From positions 1 to 64,000 of the forward strand of contig CAZTSI010000009.1 of the NCBI GenBank assembly GCA_964616755.1: a DNA stretch of 64,000 nucleotides, in the 5' to 3' direction. The stretch comes from CAYNFR01 sp964616755. Lineage in GTDB: Bacteria; Bacteroidota; Bacteroidia; Chitinophagales; Saprospiraceae. Shown piece after piece: positions 25,883 to 35,869 of the stretch (positions are counted from its first letter, which is position 1; each line of letters opens with the position of its first letter). Position numbers and translations under genes: made by a program. The notes under the pieces were generated by a model that was not told the origin of the DNA, did not search any database, and saw only the letters and a list, made by a program, of their open reading frames with translations.

Positions 25883-26821
25883 ATGCCATATAAAAGGGGG
25901 ACAAAAAGAATTCTTGGCCAGTATGATTTGGGGGTTCCTGGACCTCTGTTCATTGCCATTGGGGGTATTCATGGCAACGAACCTGCTGGGGTTAGAGCAA
26001 TACAATTGTTGGCAAAAATGTTGGAAGTAGAACACATCACCAACCCCACTTTTACTTTTCAGGGAAGATTCTTAGGGCTCATAGGCAATCGTCGAGCGGC
26101 CATCGAAAAATCGAGGTATATCGACAAGGACTTAAATCGCGTATGGAAAGCCAATACACTTGCATTATGGCAAGCAAACAAAAATACCCCCCCCTTTCAC
26201 GAGGCTATCGAAGCTCTTGATATTTTGGCAACAATTCGTCGTGTAATTAAACGTCATCGCCCGAATTTTATGGTAATTCTAGACCTTCATACCACCTCAT
26301 CAGGCGCTGGTATATTTGCAGTACCAACAGATCGAACTGACAGCAAATCTATGGCAAGGCAATTACATGCTCCCGTCATTAAGGGTATGTTAAGGGGAGT
26401 TACTGGTACCTTACTTCATTTTTTTGACGGAAGTTTTGAAGGGATACCTACTACGGCTGTTAGCTTTGAAGGGGGGCAACATGAAGATCCATTATCGGTT
26501 AATAGGTGCGTTGCCGCATTAATCAATGTGCTGCGAGCAAGTGGTATGGTCGATGCACATGCTGTTGAGAATATTCATGACCAATTACTTATCACCCATG
26601 CCAAAGGGCTTCCACTTGAAACAAGCCTAGCCTACAAGCATAGCATAACCCCTGGTGATCAATTTGTCATGCTACCAGGCTTCATCAATTTTCAACCGAT
26701 AAAGAAGGGTCAACTGGTCGCACATGATCGCAAGGGTCCCATTTACGCCCCTCTAGACGGTTATATTCTCATGCCCTTATATCAGCGCCAAGGAGGTGAA
26801 GGGTTTTTTATAGTAATCTGA
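25883..26821 (+). CDS. Succinylglutamate desuccinylase/aspartoacylase family protein
   Basis: A 312-residue zinc metallohydrolase. Zinc and catalytic motifs are AIGGIHGNEPAG (H and E), DKDLNRVW, ILDLHTTSSGAG (second His) and VSFEGGQHED (catalytic Glu). The C-terminal beta domain (GQLVAHDRKGPIYAPLDGYIL) is typical. The family removes acyl groups from N-acyl amino acids; substrate is unknown. It starts 37 bases from the divergent glucosaminidase gene. The 26822-27067 stretch that follows holds the regulatory repeats listed separately. Confidence 0.85.
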   Translation: MPYKRGTKRILGQYDLGVPGPLFIAIGGIHGNEPAGVRAIQLLAKMLEVEHITNPTFTFQGRFLGLIGNRRAAIEKSRYIDKDLNRVWKANTLALWQANKNTPPFHEAIEALDILATIRRVIKRHRPNFMVILDLHTTSSGAGIFAVPTDRTDSKSMARQLHAPVIKGMLRGVTGTLLHFFDGSFEGIPTTAVSFEGGQHEDPLSVNRCVAALINVLRASGMVDAHAVENIHDQLLITHAKGLPLETSLAYKHSITPGDQFVMLPGFINFQPIKKGQLVAHDRKGPIYAPLDGYILMPLYQRQGGEGFFIVI

Positions 26822-26983
26822 TTTGGTGCACACAGCTGGCTCAAGAATTATTCATCAAATCTGCTGACGCCATACCCGAAATATGTTCATTTTGCAACCG
26901 ACTAGAACCGGCGTCATTTATCTAGCTAAGGCCACTCTAAAAAACACTGAATCTAATATACTGATAAATAACGTTTTATAAAC

Positions 26984-27017
26984 TGTCCACCTGTTGTCCA
27001 CCCACCATTTTTGGACA
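26984..27017. promoter_or_regulatory. Tandem TGTCCACC boxes with an inverted half-site, upstream of the LuxR-type gene
   Basis: TGTCCACC occurs twice, at 26984-26991 and 26995-27002 (11-base spacing, about one helical turn). The second copy begins TGTCC, which is matched by GGACA at 27013-27017, an inverted half-site. The cluster lies 51-84 bases before the LuxR-type start codon and so could bind a dimeric regulator, perhaps the LuxR-type protein itself. There is no experimental support. Confidence 0.4.
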
Positions 27018-27067
27018 TTACTCAAAAGGACTTTAAGCTTGCATTGATTCTTAAAAAAATGTAGATC

Positions 27068-27316
27068 ATGCTTACAGCCGTCCATCACCATCCTAATGCA
27101 CGTTTGTTGTCACATCGTGAAAGAGAAGTGTTAGAGCTCTTGTCTTTTGGTCATTCCTCACATGAAATTGCTTCTGTTCTTTTTGTCAGCAGTCATACAG
27201 TTAATGATCATCGCAAAGCCTTGCGCGAAAAATTGAAGGCCAAAAATGTCGCTCAGATGATCCGCAAAGGATTTGAATGTCAATTGTTAAATCATTCTTC
27301 AACTCAGATATCATGA
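27068..27316 (+). CDS. Stand-alone LuxR-type HTH DNA-binding protein, 82 aa
   Basis: The protein is almost entirely a LuxR/GerE helix-turn-helix: LSHREREVLELLSFGHSSHEIAS with the recognition helix SSHTVNDHRKALREKL and the closing AKNVAQMIRKG. It has no receiver, PAS or ligand-binding domain. Single-domain regulators of this type exist, but this length is at the short end. Its stop codon overlaps the ATG of the giant secreted protein (ATGA, 27313-27316), a strong sign of coupled translation, so it probably controls that gene or itself. Confidence 0.8.
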   Translation: MLTAVHHHPNARLLSHREREVLELLSFGHSSHEIASVLFVSSHTVNDHRKALREKLKAKNVAQMIRKGFECQLLNHSSTQIS

Positions 27317-30300
27317 GAAATAACCAATTAAACACCCTACTATTCGCGCTTTGCCTAATACTGTCGTTGGCAAAGCTCAATGCTCAAGTCACCAATGACA
27401 ATAGATTCAATTTATTTGTCGAATGGGTGGGAACGAGCTATGCCTTAGATGATCAAAATGGAACAAACTATATCACGTTTCTTGCCGATGCTGCTGTTGA
27501 TACAGACAATAAGGCTACTTGGTTGCACAATACGACAACTGGCGCAGGGTATTCACACTCAGTTCAATGGGATTATGACACCCCTGAAACCCGAGAAGAT
27601 GGCAAATTTTACAGAGCGCTTTTAGACCAACAAAATACATCATCACAACACTATGATATAAGTTTTATGGCCTTCCAAAATAACTGTGGCAATCGTTTGG
27701 TGTTTGATGAATGTTGCGGCTTTTTGTGTCTTGGAGGCAATGATGTCGGAAGGCTTAATTACTACTATTGGTGGAACACTAGATATGAAAATGAGGTTGG
27801 CCAATTATACTACCGCTGGATTGGTGATGTAAATAATGCCAGGATACGCCTTCGACATGCTTGGAGATTTCACAATGGCGACAGTTTTGGAAAGCCCTTA
27901 ACTTTTGGTTCACTTCCCAATAATGAATGGCGTACTCATACGAATTATAACAGAAGAAATGCAAGCGGAGCCCCTTCGCATCTGGGTTATCTTAACGCTT
28001 GGACTACAGGTCAAAACGCGGCATTCTCAGACGCGCCCGATGTGACATATAAATTCGAACTATCGGAAACGCGTTTTGTCACAGCGACTACTAATTATTC
28101 CCAAACCAATTTTGATACACGTCTGCACATCGCAAAACAAACGAGCCCAACCGAATGGGAGCTGCTTAGCTCTAACAGCGATCTCTCTTCTTCCAATGTC
28201 AAGTCTTCTATCCAACAACTGTTAGATCCGGGCACCTATTATGTGATTGTCGAAGGTGAAAATTCTACAGCGGCAGGCAAGTTTGTATTAGGTTTGTATT
28301 CTGCCGGGGCAGAACTCTCTGCTGGTGAAATTTTTCACCCGGAGCCTTGGGTCAAACAGGGCTGTAATCTTACCAAAGAAATAATCAACAGTGTACCGGC
28401 CTCTAGTCCCGTACCTTACACTTATTCATGGCAACAACGTCCTGAGGGTGGAACCGAATGGACCGTTATCGCTGGCGCCAACGAAGAGAATCTTACTGCA
28501 AATAACATTGCTAACTTTACACAGAATACCGAGTTTCGCAGACGAATTACTACCGTTGGCATTGAACGATTTTCAAATATTGTTAAGATCCAAGTTGTTC
28601 CGTTAAGTGCCGCAAATGGAAGAATTCAAGGAACGGTTCAGGGTCGAGATGGAATTGGTGTTGTGCCGGGTGTCGATGTGTTTGCCGTGTCTGATCCACC
28701 AGTGCATGGTGATTGCTTGTCACATTTCTATAAATCCACAACAAACGCCAATGGGCAATTTGACATATCGGATATTTATTATGGCGTAGATTCAGCTAAC
28801 ACACAGTACAAACTCTATGCAGTCTTTCAGGATCACAAATTTAAACCCGATACGCTCTATCTGCCTGGTAAAATGAAATCTAGCACCAGGTCATTTACTA
28901 ATCAGATCATTGAAGATACAACCGTCATATTTTTGAATGGTTCGATCATTCAGGCAGATATTAGTTCGATAGCCAACACCAGCTGTCCAATGGAAGGAGT
29001 AAATTTTTATTTAAAAAAGGATTCTGGGCCTGAATTATTTCAGACTGAAATAACGGATGAAAATGGCTTATTTGGTGTGCCTCTGCTTAGTGTTGGTAAT
29101 TATGCCCTGCGACCTGAGCTGAAGTTGCATCCAGATTCTCTGTCCCATTTATTTTCTCCTGTGGAGGCAAACTTTACTAATGTAGTTTCGGATGTGAACA
29201 ATATCTTCTTTGAGGATCTGCAACGACACACTATTTCTGGTGCCTTATATTCTTGTGGGAATTATCGTTTTGGGGGTCTGCGTTTATTGTTTGAAGATGA
29301 TCCAGGGTGCTTTAAGTTTGTCGTTGACATGGATGCCAGCGGCAATTTTTCTAAAGAAGTACCCGCTAGAGAATACCGTGTATCTGTGCTAGACGCGGAT
29401 TTAGGGACATTAGAGGAAGAAAATGGCTATCGTCTTGAAAACTTGTTGTTATATTTTAACCAAGCCATTATTGTCGATGCCAGCCACCAGGATGTATTTA
29501 TAGATTTCTTTTATCGACAAGAACCGGCCATTGAAGTTGTCGGCCTTGATGCTAGCAGCTGTGGTGCTATCGTACTCGAACAAGGTGAGTCCAAGTTGTT
29601 GAGCTTTTTTGTTACGGAAACCAATACAGATGGCTGCCCGATGGATACAGGTATATTGGTTATTGTAGACGAAGTGAGTGAGAGAGAGATAATGGAGTTG
29701 CCCATTAGCCAAGGGGTAGTGCGATATAAAATCATGCCTGGCGACCCTAACTTCTTTCCGCCATTTACTAAAAATTTGACTGTAGAAGCACGGCATCTTG
29801 ATCGTCCTGAAATACGCTCGACAAGATCTATCGATATCATAATAGAGGGGTTTAAGCAGCGAGAATCCACCTTTACAACAGTATCTCCAGAACTTCCCTT
29901 TATTATTCTTAGAGATCCTCCGGGAGATCAGAGTTACGCCTATATACAGGAGGCCACTACTACTGAAATGGCCGCAGAGTTTTTTATTAAATCCGGAGGA
30001 AGCATCAGTGTTTGGAATAAAGCAAAAGTAGGCGCTAAGTTCGAAGCCGGCTTTTTGGGATTTTCAACAGAATCACACTTTTGGGGAGAGATAGAAGGCG
30101 AAACTTCTGTGACCGCCACGAATACATCCTTGACAGAGACGCTATTGAGTTTTACGACGGGCAGTAGATTTGGCACATCGACATTGGAGGAACTAAGTGC
30201 TATAGGATCACTCGGCGATCTCTATGTTGGAGCTGCGATGAACCTCATTTATGCCAAAGCTGATGTGCTAAACTTTGATGAGACCCAATGTGCACCAGAA

Positions 30301-32115
30301 ATAGACATAGAATTGATAATGGGTAATGCAGATTTAGAAACACAATTTGTTTACTCCGAATATTCTTTAGTCAATTCAATAATTCCGAGTCTTGAAGATT
30401 TGAGAGATCTTCAAACAGATGATGCAGAAAGGGACTATTATCAAAACCAAATAAATCTGTGGAATCAAACGATCAGCGAGAATCACCGTCTAAAGGAAAT
30501 TGCTCAACGACACTCGAGTTTTCCATCCAACATTTCGTGGAGTGGTGGTGGTGCACAACAGGAATATTTCTCAGAAGCGAGGTCGTCATCGCGGCTATTT
30601 TTAGAATTTGGGGTAGAAATTGATCGAACAATTGCGGCAGAACTTGGATTTGAAGTGGGAGGGGTAGGACGTTCGGGAGGAGTGATTATTAACACTCGTC
30701 TAGAATTAGGAGGAAGCGCTACAACTAGCACCACCCAAAGCAGAAGAGTAGGTTTTGTACTTCAGGACAATGATAACTTAGATCGATTTAACACGATTGT
30801 CAAAGAATGTCCTGTCTACGGAACGCCAATATTTGAAGATGTATCGGCCATCACTAGTTGCCCATATATGCCTGGAACCTCTGCCATTGATGGCCCACAA
30901 TTGAATATTGTAGGAAGTTCTATCTTGAGCAATGTCAATCCGGCATCGGCTGCCGTTTTTACCCTTCGGCTTACAAATGCCAGTCCAGATCAAAAAACTC
31001 GTTCTTATCTTATCGATCTTATATCCAGCCAAGGCGCCCTTATTACTACCGATGGCTTGGGTACGTTTCCAATCGAAGTCAATAATCTTGGATATGGAAA
31101 TTCAAAAGAAGTTCAGATTGGTGTATCCCGCGGGTTTGATCCATCTTTATTTGCATTTGAAGGAGTAAGCTTTATAGCCTATCCAAAAACTTGTGCCGAT
31201 TTTTCAGAAGAGGTGACAGACAAAGTATCCGTTTCTGCCTATTTTAGCTCCACTTGTCCGAGCATTACCATGGCTTCGCCAGCTGATGGGTGGCTTAATA
31301 ATAGCGACGATGACAATGTTCAAATAGTCCACCTTAGCAACTATGATGTGGCGGCATTGACGGAGGTGATAGTTCAGTATTCTAAGAAGGGCGATAATGC
31401 TTGGCAGATCGCCTTGTCCGTTCCATCTTCTGCTCTTAATCCCAATAGTACGGCAGGCAGCTTTGTAGAATGGGATATTGCCCATGTTCCTGACGGCGAA
31501 TATGAACTACGGCTAAGAATTGCGTGTGTGTCATCAACAATTTTCACTCCTCGAGTCTCGGGCACAATAGATCGCTCAGCACCGGTTGTCTTTGGTATTC
31601 CCTCACCAATTGACGATATTTATGATCAGGCAATGAATGATGTAATTAGTGTTTCTTTTGATGAAAAGCTAAATTGTGCCGCAGCCACAGCTTCATTGAT
31701 CGATTTAGAGACAAATGAAGTGTTCGATGTACAATTGAGCTGTTTTGACAATACTGCGGTTGTAACACCCTCATTAGTTTTAGAAAGCCGTGGCCCAGCG
31801 GCCTATCGTATACAGATTATGGGTATTAAAGACTTACATGGAAACCAACGAGATGTATATTCATGGGTGTTTCTCGTTGGAGATTATATTTACGATCCTG
31901 GCTGTAGTCCTGTTATGATATCCAATAATAATGAGAACCAAAACGCGATTAGCCAGAGCATTTATCGTGCTATTAGTATTAATTCAAATGGATCAATTAT
32001 AAATGGCACTAATGTTGGCTACAAGGCGGAGGAAGAAATAGGCCTGTTGGCAGGCTTCACCGTCAACCATGGAGGAATACTCGAAGCGTCTATTGAAAAT
32101 TGTGCTAATGACTAA
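27313..32115 (+). CDS. Giant secreted multidomain protein, about 1600 aa, adhesin-like
   Basis: Start ATG 27313 gives a signal peptide (NTLLFALCLILSLAKLNAQ). Domains in order: a beta-rich N-terminal region to about residue 225; a pre-peptidase C-terminal-like domain at about 230-320 (DTRLHIAK, GTYYVIVEGENST); several Ig-like or carboxypeptidase-regulatory-like repeats from about 420 (AANGRIQGTVQGRDGIGVVPG, NANGQFDISDIYYG, ADISSIANTSCPMEG); a long unique central stretch; Ig/SbsA-like (Big-5) domains near 1400-1530; and a C-terminal tail with GTNVGYKAEEEIGLLAGFTV. No canonical type-A sorting domain was recognised, but the tail resembles short C-terminal modules seen in exported Bacteroidota proteins. 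It probably functions at the cell surface; its partner is unknown. Confidence 0.75.
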   Translation: MRNNQLNTLLFALCLILSLAKLNAQVTNDNRFNLFVEWVGTSYALDDQNGTNYITFLADAAVDTDNKATWLHNTTTGAGYSHSVQWDYDTPETREDGKFYRALLDQQNTSSQHYDISFMAFQNNCGNRLVFDECCGFLCLGGNDVGRLNYYYWWNTRYENEVGQLYYRWIGDVNNARIRLRHAWRFHNGDSFGKPLTFGSLPNNEWRTHTNYNRRNASGAPSHLGYLNAWTTGQNAAFSDAPDVTYKFELSETRFVTATTNYSQTNFDTRLHIAKQTSPTEWELLSSNSDLSSSNVKSSIQQLLDPGTYYVIVEGENSTAAGKFVLGLYSAGAELSAGEIFHPEPWVKQGCNLTKEIINSVPASSPVPYTYSWQQRPEGGTEWTVIAGANEENLTANNIANFTQNTEFRRRITTVGIERFSNIVKIQVVPLSAANGRIQGTVQGRDGIGVVPGVDVFAVSDPPVHGDCLSHFYKSTTNANGQFDISDIYYGVDSANTQYKLYAVFQDHKFKPDTLYLPGKMKSSTRSFTNQIIEDTTVIFLNGSIIQADISSIANTSCPMEGVNFYLKKDSGPELFQTEITDENGLFGVPLLSVGNYALRPELKLHPDSLSHLFSPVEANFTNVVSDVNNIFFEDLQRHTISGALYSCGNYRFGGLRLLFEDDPGCFKFVVDMDASGNFSKEVPAREYRVSVLDADLGTLEEENGYRLENLLLYFNQAIIVDASHQDVFIDFFYRQEPAIEVVGLDASSCGAIVLEQGESKLLSFFVTETNTDGCPMDTGILVIVDEVSEREIMELPISQGVVRYKIMPGDPNFFPPFTKNLTVEARHLDRPEIRSTRSIDIIIEGFKQRESTFTTVSPELPFIILRDPPGDQSYAYIQEATTTEMAAEFFIKSGGSISVWNKAKVGAKFEAGFLGFSTESHFWGEIEGETSVTATNTSLTETLLSFTTGSRFGTSTLEELSAIGSLGDLYVGAAMNLIYAKADVLNFDETQCAPEIDIELIMGNADLETQFVYSEYSLVNSIIPSLEDLRDLQTDDAERDYYQNQINLWNQTISENHRLKEIAQRHSSFPSNISWSGGGAQQEYFSEARSSSRLFLEFGVEIDRTIAAELGFEVGGVGRSGGVIINTRLELGGSATTSTTQSRRVGFVLQDNDNLDRFNTIVKECPVYGTPIFEDVSAITSCPYMPGTSAIDGPQLNIVGSSILSNVNPASAAVFTLRLTNASPDQKTRSYLIDLISSQGALITTDGLGTFPIEVNNLGYGNSKEVQIGVSRGFDPSLFAFEGVSFIAYPKTCADFSEEVTDKVSVSAYFSSTCPSITMASPADGWLNNSDDDNVQIVHLSNYDVAALTEVIVQYSKKGDNAWQIALSVPSSALNPNSTAGSFVEWDIAHVPDGEYELRLRIACVSSTIFTPRVSGTIDRSAPVVFGIPSPIDDIYDQAMNDVISVSFDEKLNCAAATASLIDLETNEVFDVQLSCFDNTAVVTPSLVLESRGPAAYRIQIMGIKDLHGNQRDVYSWVFLVGDYIYDPGCSPVMISNNNENQNAISQSIYRAISINSNGSIINGTNVGYKAEEEIGLLAGFTVNHGGILEASIENCAND

Positions 32116-32129
32116 TCAAGTCTGAATAC

Positions 32130-32318
32130 ATGAAGGATTCTCAGAAAAGCGCAGAGATGAACCTGAAAAGCCACATGCTGTACGTCTCAAAAATGAGACA
32201 ACAGCAACAACAAATAAATAGCACATTAAATGAATTTAATATTGAAATACGTGATATCGTAAATGATTTTGAATTAAAATTCAGAAAAATATTGACTAAT
32301 GACGTAGAGGAAAAATAG
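32130..32318 (+). CDS. Small hypothetical protein, 62 aa
   Basis: A short ORF starting 15 bases after the stop of the giant gene. It is highly charged and probably helical (KMRQQQQQINSTLNEFNIEI), consistent with a coiled coil. It has no signal peptide and no recognised family. It is on the same strand between the giant gene and the TPR-HTH gene and may be part of the same transcript. It could be a chance ORF. Confidence 0.35.
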   Translation: MKDSQKSAEMNLKSHMLYVSKMRQQQQQINSTLNEFNIEIRDIVNDFELKFRKILTNDVEEK

Positions 32319-32426
32319 GCATAATGGCATGTGTAGATTCTCTAAAAAATGCGTTTTGTTTGGTTTAAATTCTTTGCTTCATTGAGTAACAAGTATTTTT
32401 AGTAATTCATAAGGAATTTGTTAATT

Positions 32427-34325
32427 ATGCATAATACTACATCGCTTATAAAAATAGCTATTGTAAGTCTATTAATGAGTGTTACCGTTCCTTGCATATG
32501 GGCTCAAGAAGGCGAGCTGGATAGTTTAAAAATAATATTACAAAATGCGGAATTGTCACAAAAGGAGCGTATTGAAACACTGCAAACGATATCTTCGATT
32601 TTAGTAAACGTTCGCCCTGCAGAAGCGCTTGAACATGCACGCGAGGCATTTGAATTATCCGTAGCGATAGATGATGTTGAGATACATGCGCGAAGCTATC
32701 GAAGACTTGGATATGCTCTTTACAATAATAGATTATTAGATGAATTTAGGGATATACAATATAGCTATATAACTTATTGCGAGAAACATAAAATGTACGA
32801 TCAAGTAGCGGCGGCATATCGAAATCTTTCAAAGATTGGAGAGAGCAGAAAGGAGCCAGACAGCAGTTTGTATTATCTTCAAAAATGTCTGGACGTTTTG
32901 GCCATTCACCCTGATTCAATTATTTTAATGGACAGCTATCTTTCGCAAGGATTAGTTTATACTTGGAAAGGATATTATGTATTAGCAATTGAAGCTTTTT
33001 TTAATGGACTGCGAACAGCAGAGGCGCTAAAGGTCTACGATAAAATCCCCTATTTTCATATGAACATGGCGATTACATACGCCTATATGAAGCAGTCTGA
33101 TGAATCTGCCAAACAAACGGAAACGGCACTTCAACTCTTCAAAGAAAGAGGCAATCATCGACAGGTTACCCGTTGTCTGACGAACCTGGGCATTCAATAT
33201 GCCGCATTAAACAGGGACGAAGAGGCTCTGACGGTTTTCTCAGAATCTATCGAAACGAGTGAGGAAACGAACCTATTGAACGTAGGAATGTTTGCCCACA
33301 TAGGGAAAGCTAGAATTTTTATTAAGAAAGAGGACTATACATCTGCTTTAAAAGCGCTAAAAAGGGCAGAAAACTTAGCTCTTCAGTTAGATGAAAAGTT
33401 CAGCTTAGGAACGATAGCGCGCCTCAAAACTATAATTGCCATAGGCCAGAGTAATTTGAGTGATATCAATAAATTTACGAGACAAGCCGAAGGGTTCTTG
33501 GACAATTATCGTGAACCAATTGAAGAAGCGGAAGTATATTTTGAAATGGCAGAATTATATGAAAGGCAAAATCTGCCCATTAAAGCATTGTCATTCACCA
33601 AGCTAGGCTTTGAACTACAGGACAGTTTATTTACCCGAGACAGGGACAACAAATTTGCTGAACTCAACATCATTTATGAGACAGAGAGAAAGGATGCCCA
33701 AATATTACTACTAAAGGAACAAAAAAAATTAGACACCCTCCGCAAACGGAATCTGATTTATCTGGTAATCCTTTTGTTACTCGCCTCGCTTTTTGTTATT
33801 GTCATACTGATAGACAAGAAACGCCGTGCTGCATTGATCGCTCAAACTGAGAAAAATTTGGAAATTGAAAGAAGAAAATCAGCGGAACAAGAATTGGAGT
33901 TTAAGCAAAAGGAGTTGGCAGCGAGAGTATTACAACTAGCCGGCAAAAATGAATTTTTACAGACCTTGGAGTCAGAAGTAGAACAACTTAAATCCTCTGT
34001 TGATTTAAGCGTACGCAAAATTTCTAATAGAATAGTACACCTTATCCAATTTGACAATGAAAACGATGAGGAATGGGATCATTTCAGTCATGAGTTTAGT
34101 AGTATTCATGATGATTTTCTTGCTCGATTAGTAGATAAACATGGCGAATTTTCAAAAAATGAATTCCGTCTCATTGCCCTGTTAAAAATGAATCTATCGT
34201 CAAAAGATATTTCTAACATCCTGCGCATAACTTTGGATGGTGTAAAAAAGGCGCGTTATCGGCTACGAAAAAAAATGAGCCTCGAAAGCAGCGTTGATAT
34301 TCAAGATTATCTTTTACAATTATGA
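32427..34325 (+). CDS. TPR-repeat membrane sensor with C-terminal LuxR-like HTH, about 632 aa
   Basis: ATG 32427 gives a signal peptide (about residues 1-27). Residues about 60-420 are a chain of TPR-like repeats (for example RSYRRLGYALYNN, AYRNLSKIGE, RCLTNLGIQYAALNRDEEAL). One membrane helix follows (LIYLVILLLLASLFVIVILI), then a coiled coil (RRKSAEQELEFKQKELAARV), and at the C terminus a LuxR-like HTH (FSKNEFRLIALLKMNLSSKDISN, LRITLDGVKKARYRLRKK). This architecture puts TPRs outside the inner membrane and DNA-binding inside. Proteins of this type are common in Bacteroidota as one-component sensors, and the adjacent giant protein and LuxR-type regulator are plausible targets. An in-frame TTG lies three codons earlier. 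Confidence 0.75.
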   Translation: MHNTTSLIKIAIVSLLMSVTVPCIWAQEGELDSLKIILQNAELSQKERIETLQTISSILVNVRPAEALEHAREAFELSVAIDDVEIHARSYRRLGYALYNNRLLDEFRDIQYSYITYCEKHKMYDQVAAAYRNLSKIGESRKEPDSSLYYLQKCLDVLAIHPDSIILMDSYLSQGLVYTWKGYYVLAIEAFFNGLRTAEALKVYDKIPYFHMNMAITYAYMKQSDESAKQTETALQLFKERGNHRQVTRCLTNLGIQYAALNRDEEALTVFSESIETSEETNLLNVGMFAHIGKARIFIKKEDYTSALKALKRAENLALQLDEKFSLGTIARLKTIIAIGQSNLSDINKFTRQAEGFLDNYREPIEEAEVYFEMAELYERQNLPIKALSFTKLGFELQDSLFTRDRDNKFAELNIIYETERKDAQILLLKEQKKLDTLRKRNLIYLVILLLLASLFVIVILIDKKRRAALIAQTEKNLEIERRKSAEQELEFKQKELAARVLQLAGKNEFLQTLESEVEQLKSSVDLSVRKISNRIVHLIQFDNENDEEWDHFSHEFSSIHDDFLARLVDKHGEFSKNEFRLIALLKMNLSSKDISNILRITLDGVKKARYRLRKKMSLESSVDIQDYLLQL

Positions 34326-34490
34326 CCTATAATTCTTTAATTAATCATTGCCCTTCACGAGACCCTGTGTAGACACATTAACAACTTTATTGATATTTCA
34401 TTGCTAGACAGCGTGCTTTCGACAATTGTCTTATCTGCCAAGGGGCAGCAGGGAGAGCTGGGCTGGGCAGTTGTTGTTCGTTTAAAATAT

Positions 34491-35549
34491 TTAAGGTCTA
34501 TACACGATGTAATTATTCAAAAAATCATCTACTGTTTTAGGGAAACCCTTTTGTGCTATTTCCTGTTGTGTATAAAAAGTAAACTCTTGAGGTATTGCCC
34601 CTTTGACCTGATAAAAAGAGGCGTGAATACGTTGGTGGCTCAGCAATTGGTTGGATGAGCAAAGGAATGCTAGTTGAACCGATGCGCCGAAGTTTTGCGT
34701 GAAAAGAGAAGACAATTCTTTAGTATCTGATATGGCTACATTATGTTCTATCAAAGGTAGTTCGTATAGTCCCTTCCAGATATCCTTTGCTGAGCGTTTT
34801 TGTATTGCTATGGAGTGTTTGTATTCTATAAGAAAATAGGAAAAGAATCGATCCTTAATAGTTTTTGTTTTCACCCTTGTGGGTAAAGTAGCGACAAGTT
34901 TCTTGTTAAATGCAATACATTGAGATTGTAAAGGGCACTGTTCACAATTTGGTCGCAACGGAGTGCATTGAATAGCGCCAAAATCCATGATGGCCTGATT
35001 ATAAAGCGCTGGATCATGTTTGGCTAAGGCCGCCACTGCAAGAGTGTTATAAATCTTCGCAGCTATTGTGATATCGATAGGGGTCGTTTCCCCAAAGTAT
35101 CGACTCAACACTCTGTATACATTGCCATCTACAACGGCATGTGATTGGCCAAAAGCAAAACTTGCTATCGCCGCCGCGGTGTAAGGCCCCACTCCCGGCA
35201 AGGCGAGAATATCTTTGTGTCGATTAGGGAAAATCCCCTCGTGCATGGTCATAACCACTTGTGCCGCTTTGTGCAAGTTCCTCGCTCGTGTATAATAGCC
35301 CAAGCCCTTCCACAACGCCAAAACTTCATCTTCTTGAGCCTCAGCCAAATCTTGAATTGTAGGGAAGGTGCTTACAAAACGCTCATAGTAATCTTTTCCT
35401 TGGGCAACTCTCGTTTGCTGTAGTATGATCTCGGATAGCCAAATGCGATAGGGATCCTTTGTGCTTTTCCAAGGCATTCCTCGCTCGACATCCTTATGCC
35501 AACGCAACAGTTCTACACCAAAAAATTCATAGCACCCCAAATTCCTCAT
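34491..35549 (-). CDS. mutY: A/G-specific adenine glycosylase MutY
   Basis: About 352 residues from ATG 35549; ATG 35564 is an alternative. The catalytic domain has SEIILQQTRV (catalytic Glu), the helix-hairpin-helix LPGVGPYTAAAIASFAFG and VVDGNVYRVLSRYFG (catalytic Asp), then the [4Fe-4S] pattern C-x6-C-x2-C-x5-C in CTPLRPNCEQCPLQSQC. The C-terminal NUDIX-like domain recognises 8-oxo-G. The enzyme removes adenine mispaired with 8-oxo-guanine. In many Bacteroidota mutY adjoins ssb-gldE-gldD; here it is detached. Confidence 0.93.
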   Translation of the reverse strand: MRNLGCYEFFGVELLRWHKDVERGMPWKSTKDPYRIWLSEIILQQTRVAQGKDYYERFVSTFPTIQDLAEAQEDEVLALWKGLGYYTRARNLHKAAQVVMTMHEGIFPNRHKDILALPGVGPYTAAAIASFAFGQSHAVVDGNVYRVLSRYFGETTPIDITIAAKIYNTLAVAALAKHDPALYNQAIMDFGAIQCTPLRPNCEQCPLQSQCIAFNKKLVATLPTRVKTKTIKDRFFSYFLIEYKHSIAIQKRSAKDIWKGLYELPLIEHNVAISDTKELSSLFTQNFGASVQLAFLCSSNQLLSHQRIHASFYQVKGAIPQEFTFYTQQEIAQKGFPKTVDDFLNNYIVYRP

Positions 35550-35564
35550 AATTTCCCTTTTCAA

Positions 35565-35869
35565 ACTCGTAAATATAAAGCTATGATCATTTTTGGATGA
35601 AAATGGCCATTTTTACGTCATAATGCGGCCATTTTTTCAACAAGCGCGCTGCTATCTTCTCGAAAATGAGCTTTTTATTACAAAAAAGTGTCTGAATTTT
35701 CATTTCAAAAGCATATAGCCGAATAATGACATTATATGACGCCTAGCCTGCCGATAGGATGCTATGATTTCATATATAGCGTTGCGTTTTTTTCGTTTAT
35801 TATCATTTTGTTCTTTTTGAGATGTGTTTTCTTAGAAACCTTACCCAAGAATTCCTTTCAGTCTTTTTC
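35565..35869. other. AT-rich intergenic stretch upstream of mutY
   Basis: No gene is supported here. The stretch includes a 14-base palindrome AAAATGGCCATTTT (about 35599-35612) and a second GGCCATTTTTT copy 20-odd bases downstream, which could be regulatory for mutY. Short ORFs on both strands have no recognisable content. Confidence 0.4.
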
